Shown: in pieces, positions 1-7,473 of the stretch
Numbering within the stretch: the first letter of the stretch is position 1
How the letters are laid out: each line of letters starts with the position of its first letter
Assembly: GCA_035701825.1 (NCBI GenBank)
Contig: DASSRK010000115.1
Location: 9,922 to 73,921 of the forward strand
DNA: 64,000 nt
Origin: CADEED01 sp035701825
Lineage (GTDB): Bacteria; Pseudomonadota; Gammaproteobacteria; Steroidobacterales; Steroidobacteraceae
Direction: 5' to 3'
The notes under the pieces: model-generated
Database searches by the model: none
What the model saw: the letters and a program-made list of their open reading frames with translations, nothing else
Told to the model about the DNA's origin: nothing
Made by a program: the position numbers and the translations under genes

Positions 1-20
1 CGCGCCGCAGCCGGTGAAGC

Positions 21-524
21 TCATTGACCGGGTAGTTTGCTCGCCATCGCCTTGTGCTCCTTGAGCGTGGGCAAGGTCTTCCTGGCGAAGGCCGCCAGGT
101 CCTTGTCGCTCGACTGCGAGGTGGCTTCGAACAGCGCGACCGCCTTGGTGTGGTCCATCTTCATGTGGCTCGCGTACTCGACATCGAAGGCGGAGCCGTC
201 GTTGGCCTTCATCTTGTCGACCATGTCGCGGTGCTCGCTGTCGAGCGTGGTCGGCACTTCGAGGCCCTTGTTCTTCGCGATCGAGGCGAGCTCCTTGTTC
301 GCCTTGCCATGGTCGTTGACCATGCGCTGGGCGAAGGCGCGAATCGACGCGTTCTGCGATTTGTCGAGCGCGACTTTGCCGAGCTCGACCTCGGTCATGC
401 CGTCCTGCGCGGCCTTTTCCACGAACACGGCGGGCGGTGGCGGGGCATCCTCGGCGGCGGCTGCCATGACTGCGCTGGAAGCCCCGGTGATGGCAAGAAA
501 CAGCATGGTCTTGGTGGCGAGCAT
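21..524 (-). CDS. DUF4142 domain exported protein
   Basis: The 167-residue product starts with a Sec-type signal peptide (hydrophobic stretch about residues 6-22, Ala-rich end) followed by one DUF4142 domain, a ferritin-like helical bundle expected in the periplasm. Family features visible are the opening FVEKAAQDGMTEVELGKVAL and the His/Asp-containing helix segments MVNDHGKAN and HMKMDHTKAV. DUF4142 proteins have no settled biochemical function. They often occur with stress genes, which fits the hemerythrin and isochorismatase genes upstream. The ATG is preceded by AGAGGA seven bases upstream. A 118-bp gap separates it from the isochorismatase gene, so it may have its own promoter. The gene is complete and ends 20 bp from the window edge. 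Confidence 0.9.
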   Translation of the reverse strand: MLATKTMLFLAITGASSAVMAAAAEDAPPPPAVFVEKAAQDGMTEVELGKVALDKSQNASIRAFAQRMVNDHGKANKELASIAKNKGLEVPTTLDSEHRDMVDKMKANDGSAFDVEYASHMKMDHTKAVALFEATSQSSDKDLAAFARKTLPTLKEHKAMASKLPGQ

Positions 525-642
525 GGTTGGATCCTCTCTGGTTGCATGCGTGTGAGGGCAGAGTGCGATGCCGGCGCCGGGAACGCAGTCGGCGCGCGCT
601 GCGAGCGGCGGAGCGGAAGCTTCCTACCTGCGCGTCGGCAGG

Positions 643-1239
643 TTAGGCCGCCTTGCCGCGCATGAAACGCACCGAGCGCGCCCGCGCGGGAACGCGCGCG
701 CCGAGGACCTCTTTCAGACCGGTGAGCGTGGCGCGCAGGGCTCGCGTCGAGGCGCCGGCCATGGTGTCGACCGGGATCACCAGCCGATAGCCGCGCGTGT
801 GCGCGTCGCAGGCCGTCATCCACACGCAGCTCTCGGCCGAAACGCCTGCGAGCAGCAAGGTGTCGATGCGGCGATCGTCGAGCAGGGCCTCGAGGGGCGT
901 GCCGAAGAAGGCCGAATGCCGCGGCTTCAGGATGATCTGGTCGGCGGGCGCGGGCGCGAGCTGCTCGACCAGCATGGCGCCGGGGAGCTCGCGGTCCGTG
1001 CAATGGGCTATCAGCGCCGGCGCGTCGCTGCGCCACTCGCCGAGATTGTCGTTGGCATACACCACCGGCACGCGCGCATGCCGCGCGGCCGCCAGCAGCG
1101 TGCGGATCGCGGCGGCGCGGCGCGTCAACGCGCGCCGCACCGCCGGTCCATCCGGAAAGTCGAAGTCGGAGATGAGGTCCAGGGCGAGCACGGCGGCTCG
1201 CCCCGAAGGCCGCGGGCGCGGCTGCAATCCTCGCCGCAT
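643..1239 (-). CDS. isochorismatase-family cysteine hydrolase
   Basis: A 198-residue cytoplasmic hydrolase of the isochorismatase/nicotinamidase superfamily. The catalytic triad can be read directly: Asp21 in LALDLISDF, Lys105 in ILKPRHSAF and Cys138 in VSAESCVWMTA, followed by the usual DAHTRGYRLVIPVDTMA segment. The substrate cannot be deduced: the family includes isochorismate, nicotinamide and biuret hydrolases, and no dedicated pathway genes are adjacent. The start lies 8 bp after the DUF6496 gene on the same strand, so it is probably the third gene of a hemerythrin-DUF6496-hydrolase operon. The C-terminus is Arg-rich but of normal length. Confidence 0.88.
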   Translation of the reverse strand: MRRGLQPRPRPSGRAAVLALDLISDFDFPDGPAVRRALTRRAAAIRTLLAAARHARVPVVYANDNLGEWRSDAPALIAHCTDRELPGAMLVEQLAPAPADQIILKPRHSAFFGTPLEALLDDRRIDTLLLAGVSAESCVWMTACDAHTRGYRLVIPVDTMAGASTRALRATLTGLKEVLGARVPARARSVRFMRGKAA

Positions 1240-1247
1240 CGCGCCCG

Positions 1248-1469
1248 CTATTTCTTCTTCCTCCGGCGCGAGCTGCTGCTCGAGCGGCTGCGCGAACGCG
1301 ATGGCACCTTGCCGCCTTCGCGCCGCGCCTCGGACAAGCCGATGGCGATGGCCTGCTTGCGGCTGGTCACCTTCTTGCCGGAGCGGCCGCTGCGCAGCGT
1401 GCCGCTCTTGCGCTCGTGCATCGCGCGTTTGACCTTGCTCTGCGCCTTCTTTCCATACCTGCTGGCCAT
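1248..1469 (-). CDS. DUF6496-type small basic protein with Ser/Arg tail
   Basis: A 73-residue, very basic protein. The N-terminal half (MASRYGKKAQSKVKRAMHE, then a GKKVTSRKQAIAIGLSEARR segment) matches the DUF6496 type, small proteins often found in stress gene clusters. The C-terminus (from about residue 56) is an alternating Ser/Arg tract ending in lysines, which suggests nucleic-acid binding. That role is inference, as nothing biochemical is established for the family. The start is well supported by AAAGGAG five bases upstream of the ATG. It sits 11 bp after the hemerythrin gene and 8 bp before the isochorismatase gene, consistent with one transcript. Confidence 0.8.
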   Translation of the reverse strand: MASRYGKKAQSKVKRAMHERKSGTLRSGRSGKKVTSRKQAIAIGLSEARREGGKVPSRSRSRSSSSSRRRKKK

Positions 1470-1480
1470 GTGTGCTCCTT

Positions 1481-2044
1481 TCAGCGGCCGCTCTTCATCA
1501 TGCGGCCCGGCTGCCCACGCTCGCGCTGGCCGCGCGGTGGCGGCGTGTCGTCGCCTTCGTCGGACTCGCCTTCGAGCTCGGCCTTGCGCGCGGCGAGCTG
1601 CTCGCCGAGTTGCTCGAGATCCATGTCCGAGTCGCGCGCCCCGGAGAACATGCCGCCGGGTCCTTCCTCTTCCTTGACATGGTGCTTGATCATTTCCGAG
1701 AGGACCTTCACCTGCGCCGCGAAATAGTCTTCGTCGGCGGCGCCGGCCTCGATCTCGGCGATGAGCTTCTTGGCGCCCGCGTGCTCGATCTCCGCTTCGT
1801 GGTGGGTCTCGGTGTCGTCGGTGGCTTCGAGGTAAGCCGGGTAGAAGATTTCCTCTTCGATCGCGGTGTGGATCTTGAGCGCGCTGCAGATCTTCGCCGC
1901 GAGCTCCTGCTTGCGATCCTGGTTACGCGCCTTCTCGAACTGCTCGAACATGTCTTCGACTTCGCGATGGTCGGCCTTCAGCAGCGCAATCGCATCCTTC
2001 GCGCCGGTGCTGGAAGACTTCTTCGCGGGTTTCGCTCGGGCCAT
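1481..2044 (-). CDS. hemerythrin domain-containing protein
   Basis: A 187-residue cytoplasmic protein with a hemerythrin HHE four-helix domain over about residues 15-130, expected to carry a non-heme di-iron site that binds oxygen or nitric oxide. Candidate ligands in the expected order are His26, His59, Glu63, His81/His82, His88, His121/His122 and Glu125-127. The remaining C-terminus (about residues 130-187) is charged, Gln/Arg/Gly-rich and probably disordered. The start is strong: GGAGGT sits six bases before the ATG. It is the promoter-proximal gene of the minus-strand operon with DUF6496 and the isochorismatase-like hydrolase. Together they resemble a general stress unit. Confidence 0.88.
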   Translation of the reverse strand: MARAKPAKKSSSTGAKDAIALLKADHREVEDMFEQFEKARNQDRKQELAAKICSALKIHTAIEEEIFYPAYLEATDDTETHHEAEIEHAGAKKLIAEIEAGAADEDYFAAQVKVLSEMIKHHVKEEEGPGGMFSGARDSDMDLEQLGEQLAARKAELEGESDEGDDTPPPRGQRERGQPGRMMKSGR

Positions 2045-2242
2045 GGTGATACCTCCGTGTGGGAGAGCGATGTTGCCGTGATGCGCCGCGCGGCGATGTC
2101 CGACCTTTGCAGGTGACGTGCGTCAGGGGGCGCTCACAGCAAATGCGAGGCGCTCTCATTGGTGAGCCACGCTGCTTCCTACAGCGCGATCCGGCCATGG
2201 AGTTCCTAATGGCACCCGGCAATCCCGTCCAAGGAGAACGCC

Positions 2243-2770
2243 ATGACAGACAAGCCGATGGCGCTCGAGCGCGCCGCCGCCAATGCCGGCAACCGCATTT
2301 CGGTGAGCTCGCCGGCCATCCACGGGACCATCTCGAGAGTCCAATCCGAATACGGCGAGGGGGTCTCGCCGGAGCTGTGGTGGGAGAAGGTCGACGGCGC
2401 GAAATCGTACGCGCTCATCCTCGAGGATCCCGACGCCCGGACCGACATGCCGTTCGTGCACTGGGTGGCTTACAACATTCCGCCCGATCGCACCTCGCTG
2501 CCCGAAGGGCTCGAAGCCCGGCCGCAACTCTCCGATCCGAAGGGCCTGCTGCAGGGCAGGACCAGCAAGGGCGAGGTCGGCTACTTCGGGCCGCGGCCGC
2601 CGGTCGGTGATCCGCCGCATCACTATCACTTCCAGGTGTTCGCGCTCGACCGCGAGCTCGATGTACCGCCGGGCGCCGAGTGCGACGAGGTGTTGCACGC
2701 CATGCGCGGCCACGTGCTCGCGGCGGGCGAACTGGTCGGCACCTACCAACAGGCCAGCGAGCCGGGCTGA
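2243..2770 (+). CDS. YbhB/YbcL-type PEBP (Raf kinase inhibitor-like) protein
   Basis: A 175-residue protein of the phosphatidylethanolamine-binding protein superfamily, bacterial YbhB/YbcL branch. Both ligand-pocket signatures are visible: DPDARTDMPFVHWVAYNIP and the GPRPPVGDPPHHYHFQVFALD-like segment carrying the HxYHF motif. There is no signal peptide, so it is cytoplasmic. The ligand and target are unknown in bacteria. The start is preceded by AAGGAG seven bases upstream. The stop lies 11 bp before the GTG of the thiamine-diphosphate enzyme, so the two are probably co-transcribed. About 200 bp separate it from the divergent hemerythrin operon, and that space should hold both promoters. Confidence 0.9.
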   Translation: MTDKPMALERAAANAGNRISVSSPAIHGTISRVQSEYGEGVSPELWWEKVDGAKSYALILEDPDARTDMPFVHWVAYNIPPDRTSLPEGLEARPQLSDPKGLLQGRTSKGEVGYFGPRPPVGDPPHHYHFQVFALDRELDVPPGAECDEVLHAMRGHVLAAGELVGTYQQASEPG

Positions 2771-2781
2771 CGGGCACGCGC

Positions 2782-4551
2782 GTGGACGCGGCGGTCAAGC
2801 GCAACGGCGCGGACATCCTGGTCGATTGCCTCATGGCCTGGGGCATCGACACGGTGTTCGGCCTTCCGGGCGATGGCATCAACGGTGTCATGGAAGCCAT
2901 TCGCAAGCGTGACGGGCAGGTGCGCTTCATCCAGGTGAGGCACGAGGAATCCGCGGCGCTCATGGCCTGCGCGCACGCGAAGTGGACCGGGCGCATCGGC
3001 TGCTGTCTCGCGACCACCGGTCCGGGCGGCGTGCACCTGCTGAACGGGCTCTACGACGCGAAGTTCGACAAGGCCGCGGTGGTGGCCGTCACCGGGCTGC
3101 CGTACCACGACCTCATCGACACTTTCACGCAGCAGGACGTGGACCTGCCGAAGCTGTTCGCCGACGTCGCGGCGTACAGCACGCGCATCATGAGCGCGGC
3201 GCACGTCGAGAACGCCGTGTCGCTGGCGTGCCGGATCGCCTGCGCGCAGCACGCGGTGGCGCACGTGGCCATTCCGACCGACGTGCAGGAAGAACAACTG
3301 GAGGACGCCGCGCCCTCGATGCGCAACGTCGCCCACCACGTGTCCTTCGCGCGGCAGGAGAGCGAGCGGGTGCCGGAGGAGCAGGAGATCGCGCGCGCGA
3401 TCGACATCCTGAACCGGGGCAAGCGCGTCGCGATCCTCGCGGGCCACGGCGCGCTCGGCGCGCGCGACGAGTTGCTGGAAGTGGCCGAATTGCTGGGCGC
3501 GCCCATCGTCAAGGCACTGCTCGGCAAGGCGGTGGTGCCCGACGGGCATCCGCTGACCACGGGCGGAATCGGGCTGCTCGGCACGCGCGCATCGCAGCAG
3601 GCCTTCGAGGAATGCGACACGCTGCTGATCGTGGGCTCGACGTTTCCCTACGTGGAGTACTACCCGAAGCCCGGCCAGGCGCGCGGCGTGCAGATCGATC
3701 GCGACGCGTCGCGCATCGGCCTGCGCTTCCCGGTCGAGGTCGGGCTGGTGGGCGATGCGCGCCGCACGTTGAAGATCCTCGCCAATCGGCTCAAGGCGCA
3801 TGCCGACCGCGGCTTTCTCGAGTCGGCGCAGGCGCGCAAGCGCGAATGGCAGGAGCTGCTGGCGCGCTCGCTCGACAATGGCACGGGGCGATTGACGCCG
3901 GGCAGGCTGGCGCACGAGTTGAGCGCGCGGCTGCGCGACGACGCCATGGTGGCCTGGGACTCGGGGCACAACACCGGCGTGCTCGCACGCTATGTCGAGG
4001 CGCGCGCGGGCCAGATGTTCAGCGGCTCGGGCATGCTCGCGACCATGGCGTGCTCGGTGCCGTACGCCATCGCGGCGGCGCTGGCGTTCCCGGGGCGGCA
4101 GGTGGTCGCGTTCACCGGTGACGGCGGGCTGTCGATGTTGTTGGGTGAGCTCGCGACCCTCGTGCGCTACCGGCTGCCGGTCAAGATCGTCGTGATGAAG
4201 AACAACTCGCTCGGGCAGATCAAGTGGGAGCAGCTCATGTTCCTCGGCAACCGCGAGTTCGAATGCGATCTCACGCCCATCGACTTCGTCGCGGCGGCCG
4301 AGGCGTTCGGTATCCGCGGCTTCCGCAGCGATTCGCCCGCGACGCTCGGCGAGGCGCTGGATGCCGCGCTGGCGCACGACGGGCCGGCGCTGGTGGAAGC
4401 CACGGTCGATCCGTACGAGCCGCTGCTGCCGGCGAAGCGCATCGAGAAGTTCGCCGCGAACCTGGACAAGGCGCTGCACGAAGGCACGCGCGACGCGCCG
4501 CAGATCCAGCAGGCGCTGGAGCGGGAACCGTCGCGCACGCAACTCAGCTGA
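2782..4551 (+). CDS. thiamine-diphosphate-requiring enzyme, pyruvate oxidase (PoxB)-like
   Basis: A 589-residue ThDP enzyme of the acetolactate synthase / pyruvate oxidase family. Domain order is N-terminal PYR domain (LPGDGINGVMEAI, catalytic Glu55 in VRHEESAAL), central FAD/nucleotide-fold domain, then C-terminal PP domain with the ThDP-Mg motif FTGDGGLSML near residue 445 and its trailing MKNNSLGQIKWEQ. The best guess is a PoxB-like pyruvate decarboxylating oxidase or related stress enzyme rather than biosynthetic IlvB, since no small subunit follows. An upstream frame extension to 2680 overlaps the YbhB gene. I chose GTG 2782, where homology begins, although its ribosome site is weak, so it probably relies on coupling. 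Confidence 0.87.
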   Translation: MDAAVKRNGADILVDCLMAWGIDTVFGLPGDGINGVMEAIRKRDGQVRFIQVRHEESAALMACAHAKWTGRIGCCLATTGPGGVHLLNGLYDAKFDKAAVVAVTGLPYHDLIDTFTQQDVDLPKLFADVAAYSTRIMSAAHVENAVSLACRIACAQHAVAHVAIPTDVQEEQLEDAAPSMRNVAHHVSFARQESERVPEEQEIARAIDILNRGKRVAILAGHGALGARDELLEVAELLGAPIVKALLGKAVVPDGHPLTTGGIGLLGTRASQQAFEECDTLLIVGSTFPYVEYYPKPGQARGVQIDRDASRIGLRFPVEVGLVGDARRTLKILANRLKAHADRGFLESAQARKREWQELLARSLDNGTGRLTPGRLAHELSARLRDDAMVAWDSGHNTGVLARYVEARAGQMFSGSGMLATMACSVPYAIAAALAFPGRQVVAFTGDGGLSMLLGELATLVRYRLPVKIVVMKNNSLGQIKWEQLMFLGNREFECDLTPIDFVAAAEAFGIRGFRSDSPATLGEALDAALAHDGPALVEATVDPYEPLLPAKRIEKFAANLDKALHEGTRDAPQIQQALEREPSRTQLS

Positions 4552-4566
4552 GCAGGAGCCAACGGC

Positions 4567-4761
4567 ATGGGCCCACCCGGGACTGTCGCAGAGAATGATC
4601 GCCTGATCGGGGCGGAAGGCACCGAGCCCATGGGCGAGGAGCGTCGCAGCGGTGAAGCCCGGCGTCGCGACCTGGAGGAGCAGCTCGACGCGGCGCTGGC
4701 CTGCACCTTTCCCTGCAGCGACCCGGTCGGCTGCCTGGTCGTGGATGCGGGGTCCGACTGA
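4567..4761 (+). CDS. small hypothetical protein with TFPxSDP motif
   Basis: A 64-residue acidic protein. The C-terminal half reads LEEQLDAALACTFPCSDPVG, which resembles a group of short bacterial proteins ending in LxxALxxTFPASDPxx. Their function is unknown. The start has AGGAG eight bases upstream and lies 15 bp after the stop of the thiamine-diphosphate enzyme, so it is likely the third gene of that transcript. It has two cysteines (residues 46 and 50) flanking the TFP motif, where alanine is more usual in relatives as I remember them. I call it real mainly on the motif and the ribosome site. No function is proposed. Confidence 0.6.
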   Translation: MGPPGTVAENDRLIGAEGTEPMGEERRSGEARRRDLEEQLDAALACTFPCSDPVGCLVVDAGSD

Positions 4762-4765
4762 CTCG

Positions 4766-6085
4766 TCACCCCAGCGCGCGCGCGAGGCTTTTCATTCCGT
4801 CGAAGATGCGGGTCGCGACGGCGGCCGGAAAATCCCGCGGCAGCTCGTTTCCGACCTCGTCGCCGACGCGCGCGACGAGCGCGAGCGTCTCGTCCAGCAA
4901 TGCAGCGCCGCGGTCGGCGAGGCCGAGCCGGCTCGCCAGCGCCTCGAAGTGGCGGCGTTGCAGCGTGGCAAGGCGGTAGCGCGGACGATCGCCGGGCAGC
5001 GCCATCGCCAGGCGGACTTTCTGCAGCGGGATCTCGTTGGCTTTCCTGCCGATGACCGGCCAGGCGGACAGCACGTCGTAGAGCGGCGTCAGGTGGAAGC
5101 GCCCGCCCGGCAGTATGCGCAGGCTGAAATTCTTGGCATGACCGTCGGTCGCCGCGAGCAGGGCGAACACGAGCTGCGCGCGGAACAACGTGACGAGGTC
5201 ACGCTCGCGTTCGGCGGAGCCGCGCAGGATGCGTGCGATCTCGACGAGGCCGGGGCCTCCGTCCGACTGGTACTTGCGGTGCCATGGCGTGCCGGTGGCC
5301 TGCGCGAAATCCTCCTGCATGAGGCGCAGCCAGAATTCTCCCGACGAGTGCAGTTGCCGGTCGAAGCGTTCCACCACCAGCGCCTTGTGGGCCCCGAACG
5401 CCGCGATCTCGCACTTCGCGACCGGCAGGCCGAACGCCGCCACGATGCGCGCGCACAACCATTCGTTCTCGACCGAAGTGCGCATGTCGGCCTGGCGATT
5501 GCCGACCAGGCCGAGCGGTAGTTTGAAGATGTGCGTGGTCGGCGTGGAGCCGACCGGCCGGCACCAGCGATCCCGGTGGCGAAGCAGCGCGGTCTTCTCC
5601 TGGGCCCCGGCGATGGAAATGCGGAACTCGTCATCGTCGCGCGTGGCCGCGGCGGGCGAGGTGACGCCGGCCAGCTCGGCTGCGATGGCGCTGTCGGTGA
5701 GCGGCTGCGCATCGATGCGGCGGATGTCGGCGGGCGTCTCGCCGGCGGGCAGGATCTGCACCGCGCCCACGCAGTCTCGCCCGATGGCGGCGAGCAGGTC
5801 GAATGGCCCGCGGGAGGCCGCGTGGAAGCGACTCTGCAGTCGCCGGCGGATGGACTCACTGTCGGGCAACAGGTTGTCGAAGTAGTTCTCGACCACGGCG
5901 CCCTTGAGCGGCGTGCGCTCGGCGGTCAGGGGCAATGACAATGACAGCGGGCGGGACTCCGGCGCCGTAAGCCACGCGGCGTCGTACTGGAATTCCATCG
6001 CGCCGCGGCCGGGCAGGCGCCACTCGCCGACGCGCGTGCCGTTGGCCCAGATGGCGAGCTCGCGTACCGCGATCCGGCGCGGCAC
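4766..6085 (-). CDS. hipA: HipA serine/threonine kinase toxin
   Basis: A 439-residue HipA toxin kinase, colinear with E. coli HipA. In E. coli HipA phosphorylates glutamyl-tRNA synthetase, halting translation and giving persistence. Key features are intact: the autophosphorylation loop ISIAGAQEKTALL with Ser157, the PTTHIFKLPLG ATP-site segment, the VERFDR strand, catalytic Asp314 in AATDGHAKNFS and the Mg-binding Asp337 in PLYDV. The N-terminal HipA-N subdomain (EFQYDAAWL to NYFDNLLPDS) is also complete. It starts 3 bp after hipB stops, as expected for a co-transcribed toxin. The close similarity to the E. coli type makes GltX the likely target (inference). Confidence 0.95.
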   Translation of the reverse strand: MPRRIAVRELAIWANGTRVGEWRLPGRGAMEFQYDAAWLTAPESRPLSLSLPLTAERTPLKGAVVENYFDNLLPDSESIRRRLQSRFHAASRGPFDLLAAIGRDCVGAVQILPAGETPADIRRIDAQPLTDSAIAAELAGVTSPAAATRDDDEFRISIAGAQEKTALLRHRDRWCRPVGSTPTTHIFKLPLGLVGNRQADMRTSVENEWLCARIVAAFGLPVAKCEIAAFGAHKALVVERFDRQLHSSGEFWLRLMQEDFAQATGTPWHRKYQSDGGPGLVEIARILRGSAERERDLVTLFRAQLVFALLAATDGHAKNFSLRILPGGRFHLTPLYDVLSAWPVIGRKANEIPLQKVRLAMALPGDRPRYRLATLQRRHFEALASRLGLADRGAALLDETLALVARVGDEVGNELPRDFPAAVATRIFDGMKSLARALG

Positions 6086-6088
6086 GGC

Positions 6089-6328
6089 TTACCACTCGAC
6101 CTTTTGTCTTGCGGGGGCCGGCTCGCCGATCCGCAACTCCAGTCCGAGCACGTTGAGCAGGGCGAGCAGCTGCTCGACGGTGAGCGTGTCGGCGCGCGAC
6201 TCGAGCACCGAGAGCCGGTTCTGGCTGAGGCCGAGCTTGCTGGCGACCTGTTGCTGCGTGAGCGCGAGGCTCTTGCGGCGGCTCTGCAGGACCGCGCCGA
6301 CCTGCTGGGGGGTGTGGATGGTTTGCAT
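6089..6328 (-). CDS. hipB: HipB-type XRE antitoxin/repressor
   Basis: A 79-residue helix-turn-helix protein of the Xre/Cro type (RKSLALTQQQVASKLGLSQNRLSVLESRADTLTVEQLLALLNVLG). It comes first in the two-gene operon, as HipB does, and should neutralise HipA and repress the promoter as a dimer. The C-terminus (EPAPARQKVEW) is longer than the minimal domain and ends in Trp, as in E. coli HipB, where the tail helps control protein turnover. The start codon lies only 6 bp from the nearest of three palindromic operators, so operator binding would overlap the ribosome-binding region. Confidence 0.93.
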   Translation of the reverse strand: MQTIHTPQQVGAVLQSRRKSLALTQQQVASKLGLSQNRLSVLESRADTLTVEQLLALLNVLGLELRIGEPAPARQKVEW

Positions 6329-6334
6329 GCCTGA

Positions 6335-6351
6335 TATCCGTATGAGGGATA
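6335..6351. promoter_or_regulatory. HipB operator 1 (TATCC-N7-GGATA)
   Basis: Inverted repeat TATCC GTATGAG GGATA. E. coli HipB recognises TATCC-N8-GGATA; here the spacer is 7 bases. This copy covers the predicted transcription start and ribosome-binding region of hipB. Confidence 0.8.
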
Positions 6352-6356
6352 GCCGG

Positions 6357-6385
6357 AATATATCCGTATTGGGGATAAAGCGAAA
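6357..6385 (-). promoter_or_regulatory. candidate hipBA sigma-70 promoter
   Basis: On the minus strand TTTCGC (6380-6385) and TATATT (6357-6362) are 17 bp apart. The -10 matches the consensus at five of six positions, the -35 weakly. The placement between and within the HipB operators fits an autorepressed promoter. It is predicted from sequence only. Confidence 0.5.
6361..6377. promoter_or_regulatory. HipB operator 2 (TATCC-N7-GGATA)
   Basis: Inverted repeat TATCC GTATTGG GGATA, exactly 26 bp from operator 1. It lies in the spacer between the proposed -35 and -10 hexamers, so bound HipB would block RNA polymerase. Confidence 0.82.
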
Positions 6386-6386
6386 G

Positions 6387-6403
6387 TATCTGTATAGCGG
6401 ATA
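6387..6403. promoter_or_regulatory. HipB operator 3 (TATCT-N7-GGATA)
   Basis: Inverted repeat TATCT GTATAGC GGATA with one changed half-site base, again exactly 26 bp from its neighbour. It lies just upstream of the proposed -35 hexamer. All three copies share GTAT after the left half-site. Confidence 0.78.
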
Positions 6404-6495
6404 AAAAACCCACTCTTATAGATGGGCTCGCGGTCGCTGCAACCGGATTCCCGCCGCGGCGGTTTCAACCGCTCACCACCAACAAGGACCGACCC

Positions 6496-6966
6496 ATGCG
6501 CCTGCTTCCGATGATGATGGCGATCGCCAGCCTGGCACTGGCTTCCGGCTGCAGCACCACGGCCCCGGATACCCGGCCCGGCCCCGATGCCGAAAGGCTG
6601 GTGTTGCAGCGGGTGAACCTGCTGCTCGACCGCTATTGCCGCAACGACCAGGCCGGCGTGATCGCCATGCTCGATCCGGAACACTTCACCATGCTCGGCA
6701 CCAGCTTCGACGAGAAGGTGAGCACGCAATCCGAACTGCGCACGTTCATGGACCGCGACTTCGCGCAGTGGCAGACCGCAAGCTGCACCGACGTGCGCGA
6801 CACCGATGTGCGCGTGGGCCGCGACCTCGCCACGGCCATCCTGGTCGTCACCTTCCAGGCAGGCAGCGGACCCACCCTGCCGATCCGCCTCAACACCACC
6901 TGGCGCAAGGTCGATGGCGAATGGATGCTCACCCAGAGCTCCACCGCCCTCCCACCCCAGGGGTAG
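6496..6966 (+). CDS. NTF2-like/SnoaL-type lipoprotein
   Basis: A 156-residue predicted lipoprotein: the signal ends in a lipobox LASGC with the lipidated Cys at residue 19. The mature part looks like a small NTF2/SnoaL cone fold: an N-terminal helix ending in LLDRYCRNDQAGVIAML, then strands, and a closing TWRKVDGEWMLTQSSTALP segment typical of SnoaL-like proteins. Catalytic function cannot be inferred; many such proteins are binding or processing modules. ACAAGGACC lies just upstream of the ATG. The stop codon is immediately followed by a perfect 23-bp palindrome (6966-6988). Confidence 0.75.
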   Translation: MRLLPMMMAIASLALASGCSTTAPDTRPGPDAERLVLQRVNLLLDRYCRNDQAGVIAMLDPEHFTMLGTSFDEKVSTQSELRTFMDRDFAQWQTASCTDVRDTDVRVGRDLATAILVVTFQAGSGPTLPIRLNTTWRKVDGEWMLTQSSTALPPQG

Positions 6967-6988
6967 AAATGGGGTCAGACCCCATTTC
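6966..6988. repeat. perfect palindrome, REP-like (GGGGTCAGACCCC core)
   Basis: Two 11-base arms, GAAATGGGGTC and its exact complement, around a single central A. It begins on the last base of the lipoprotein stop codon. Similar palindromes with this core are dispersed in many proteobacterial genomes. Its outer AAATGGGG is shared with the REP elements near 15.6 and 19.2 kb, though its centre differs. It could also act as a weak terminator. Confidence 0.75.
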
Positions 6989-7018
6989 CTAGCAAATGGT
7001 GCCGGACCTCACCGGCAC

Positions 7019-7414
7019 TCACAGGCGGAAGGTCACCTTGTTCGCGTCGCGCCGGCGTCGCCGGCGCAGCAACACCAGTCCGTAGCCGACCAGGTTCACC
7101 GCGATGAGGATGCCGAGGATCACGAACTGCGTCCCGCGCGTGAGTCCCGACGGATAGATGATGGGCGCGAGGTAGTGCGTGATGAACCCTTCGCCGTAAG
7201 TCGTCTGCCCGGCGAGCGCGCGATAGTGGTTTTCGAGCGGGGTCAGCGGGCAGGTGCGGCCGCTGGCCTCGATCCACGCGCCCCAGGCCAGCGCCGGCAG
7301 GTGCAGCCACAGGAATCCGCGCTTCCACAGCACCAGCAGCGAGCCGAGCAGGGCGAACGCGATGAACAGGAAGTGGAACGCCATGACGGCGTCGGCGGCG
7401 AGTGCGGGAGCCAT
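7019..7414 (-). CDS. DUF2784 membrane protein
   Basis: A 131-residue integral membrane protein of the DUF2784 family. It shows an N-terminal helix (AFHFLFIAFALLGSLLVLW), a second helix (WLHLPALAWGAWIEASG) leading into the family signature CPLTPLENHYR, then a Gly/Tyr-rich loop and a last helix (FVILGILIAVNLVGYGLVLL) before an Arg-rich cytoplasmic end. The role of the family is unknown. The gene stands between a repeat element and a sensor kinase on the same strand. A 59-bp gap follows the kinase stop, so read-through transcription is possible. Confidence 0.85.
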   Translation of the reverse strand: MAPALAADAVMAFHFLFIAFALLGSLLVLWKRGFLWLHLPALAWGAWIEASGRTCPLTPLENHYRALAGQTTYGEGFITHYLAPIIYPSGLTRGTQFVILGILIAVNLVGYGLVLLRRRRRRDANKVTFRL

Positions 7415-7473
7415 GGCGCCGCAGCATAGCCCGCCGTCCGCGCCCTCGCACGGTTGTTAGCCGTTGCGCGGTT

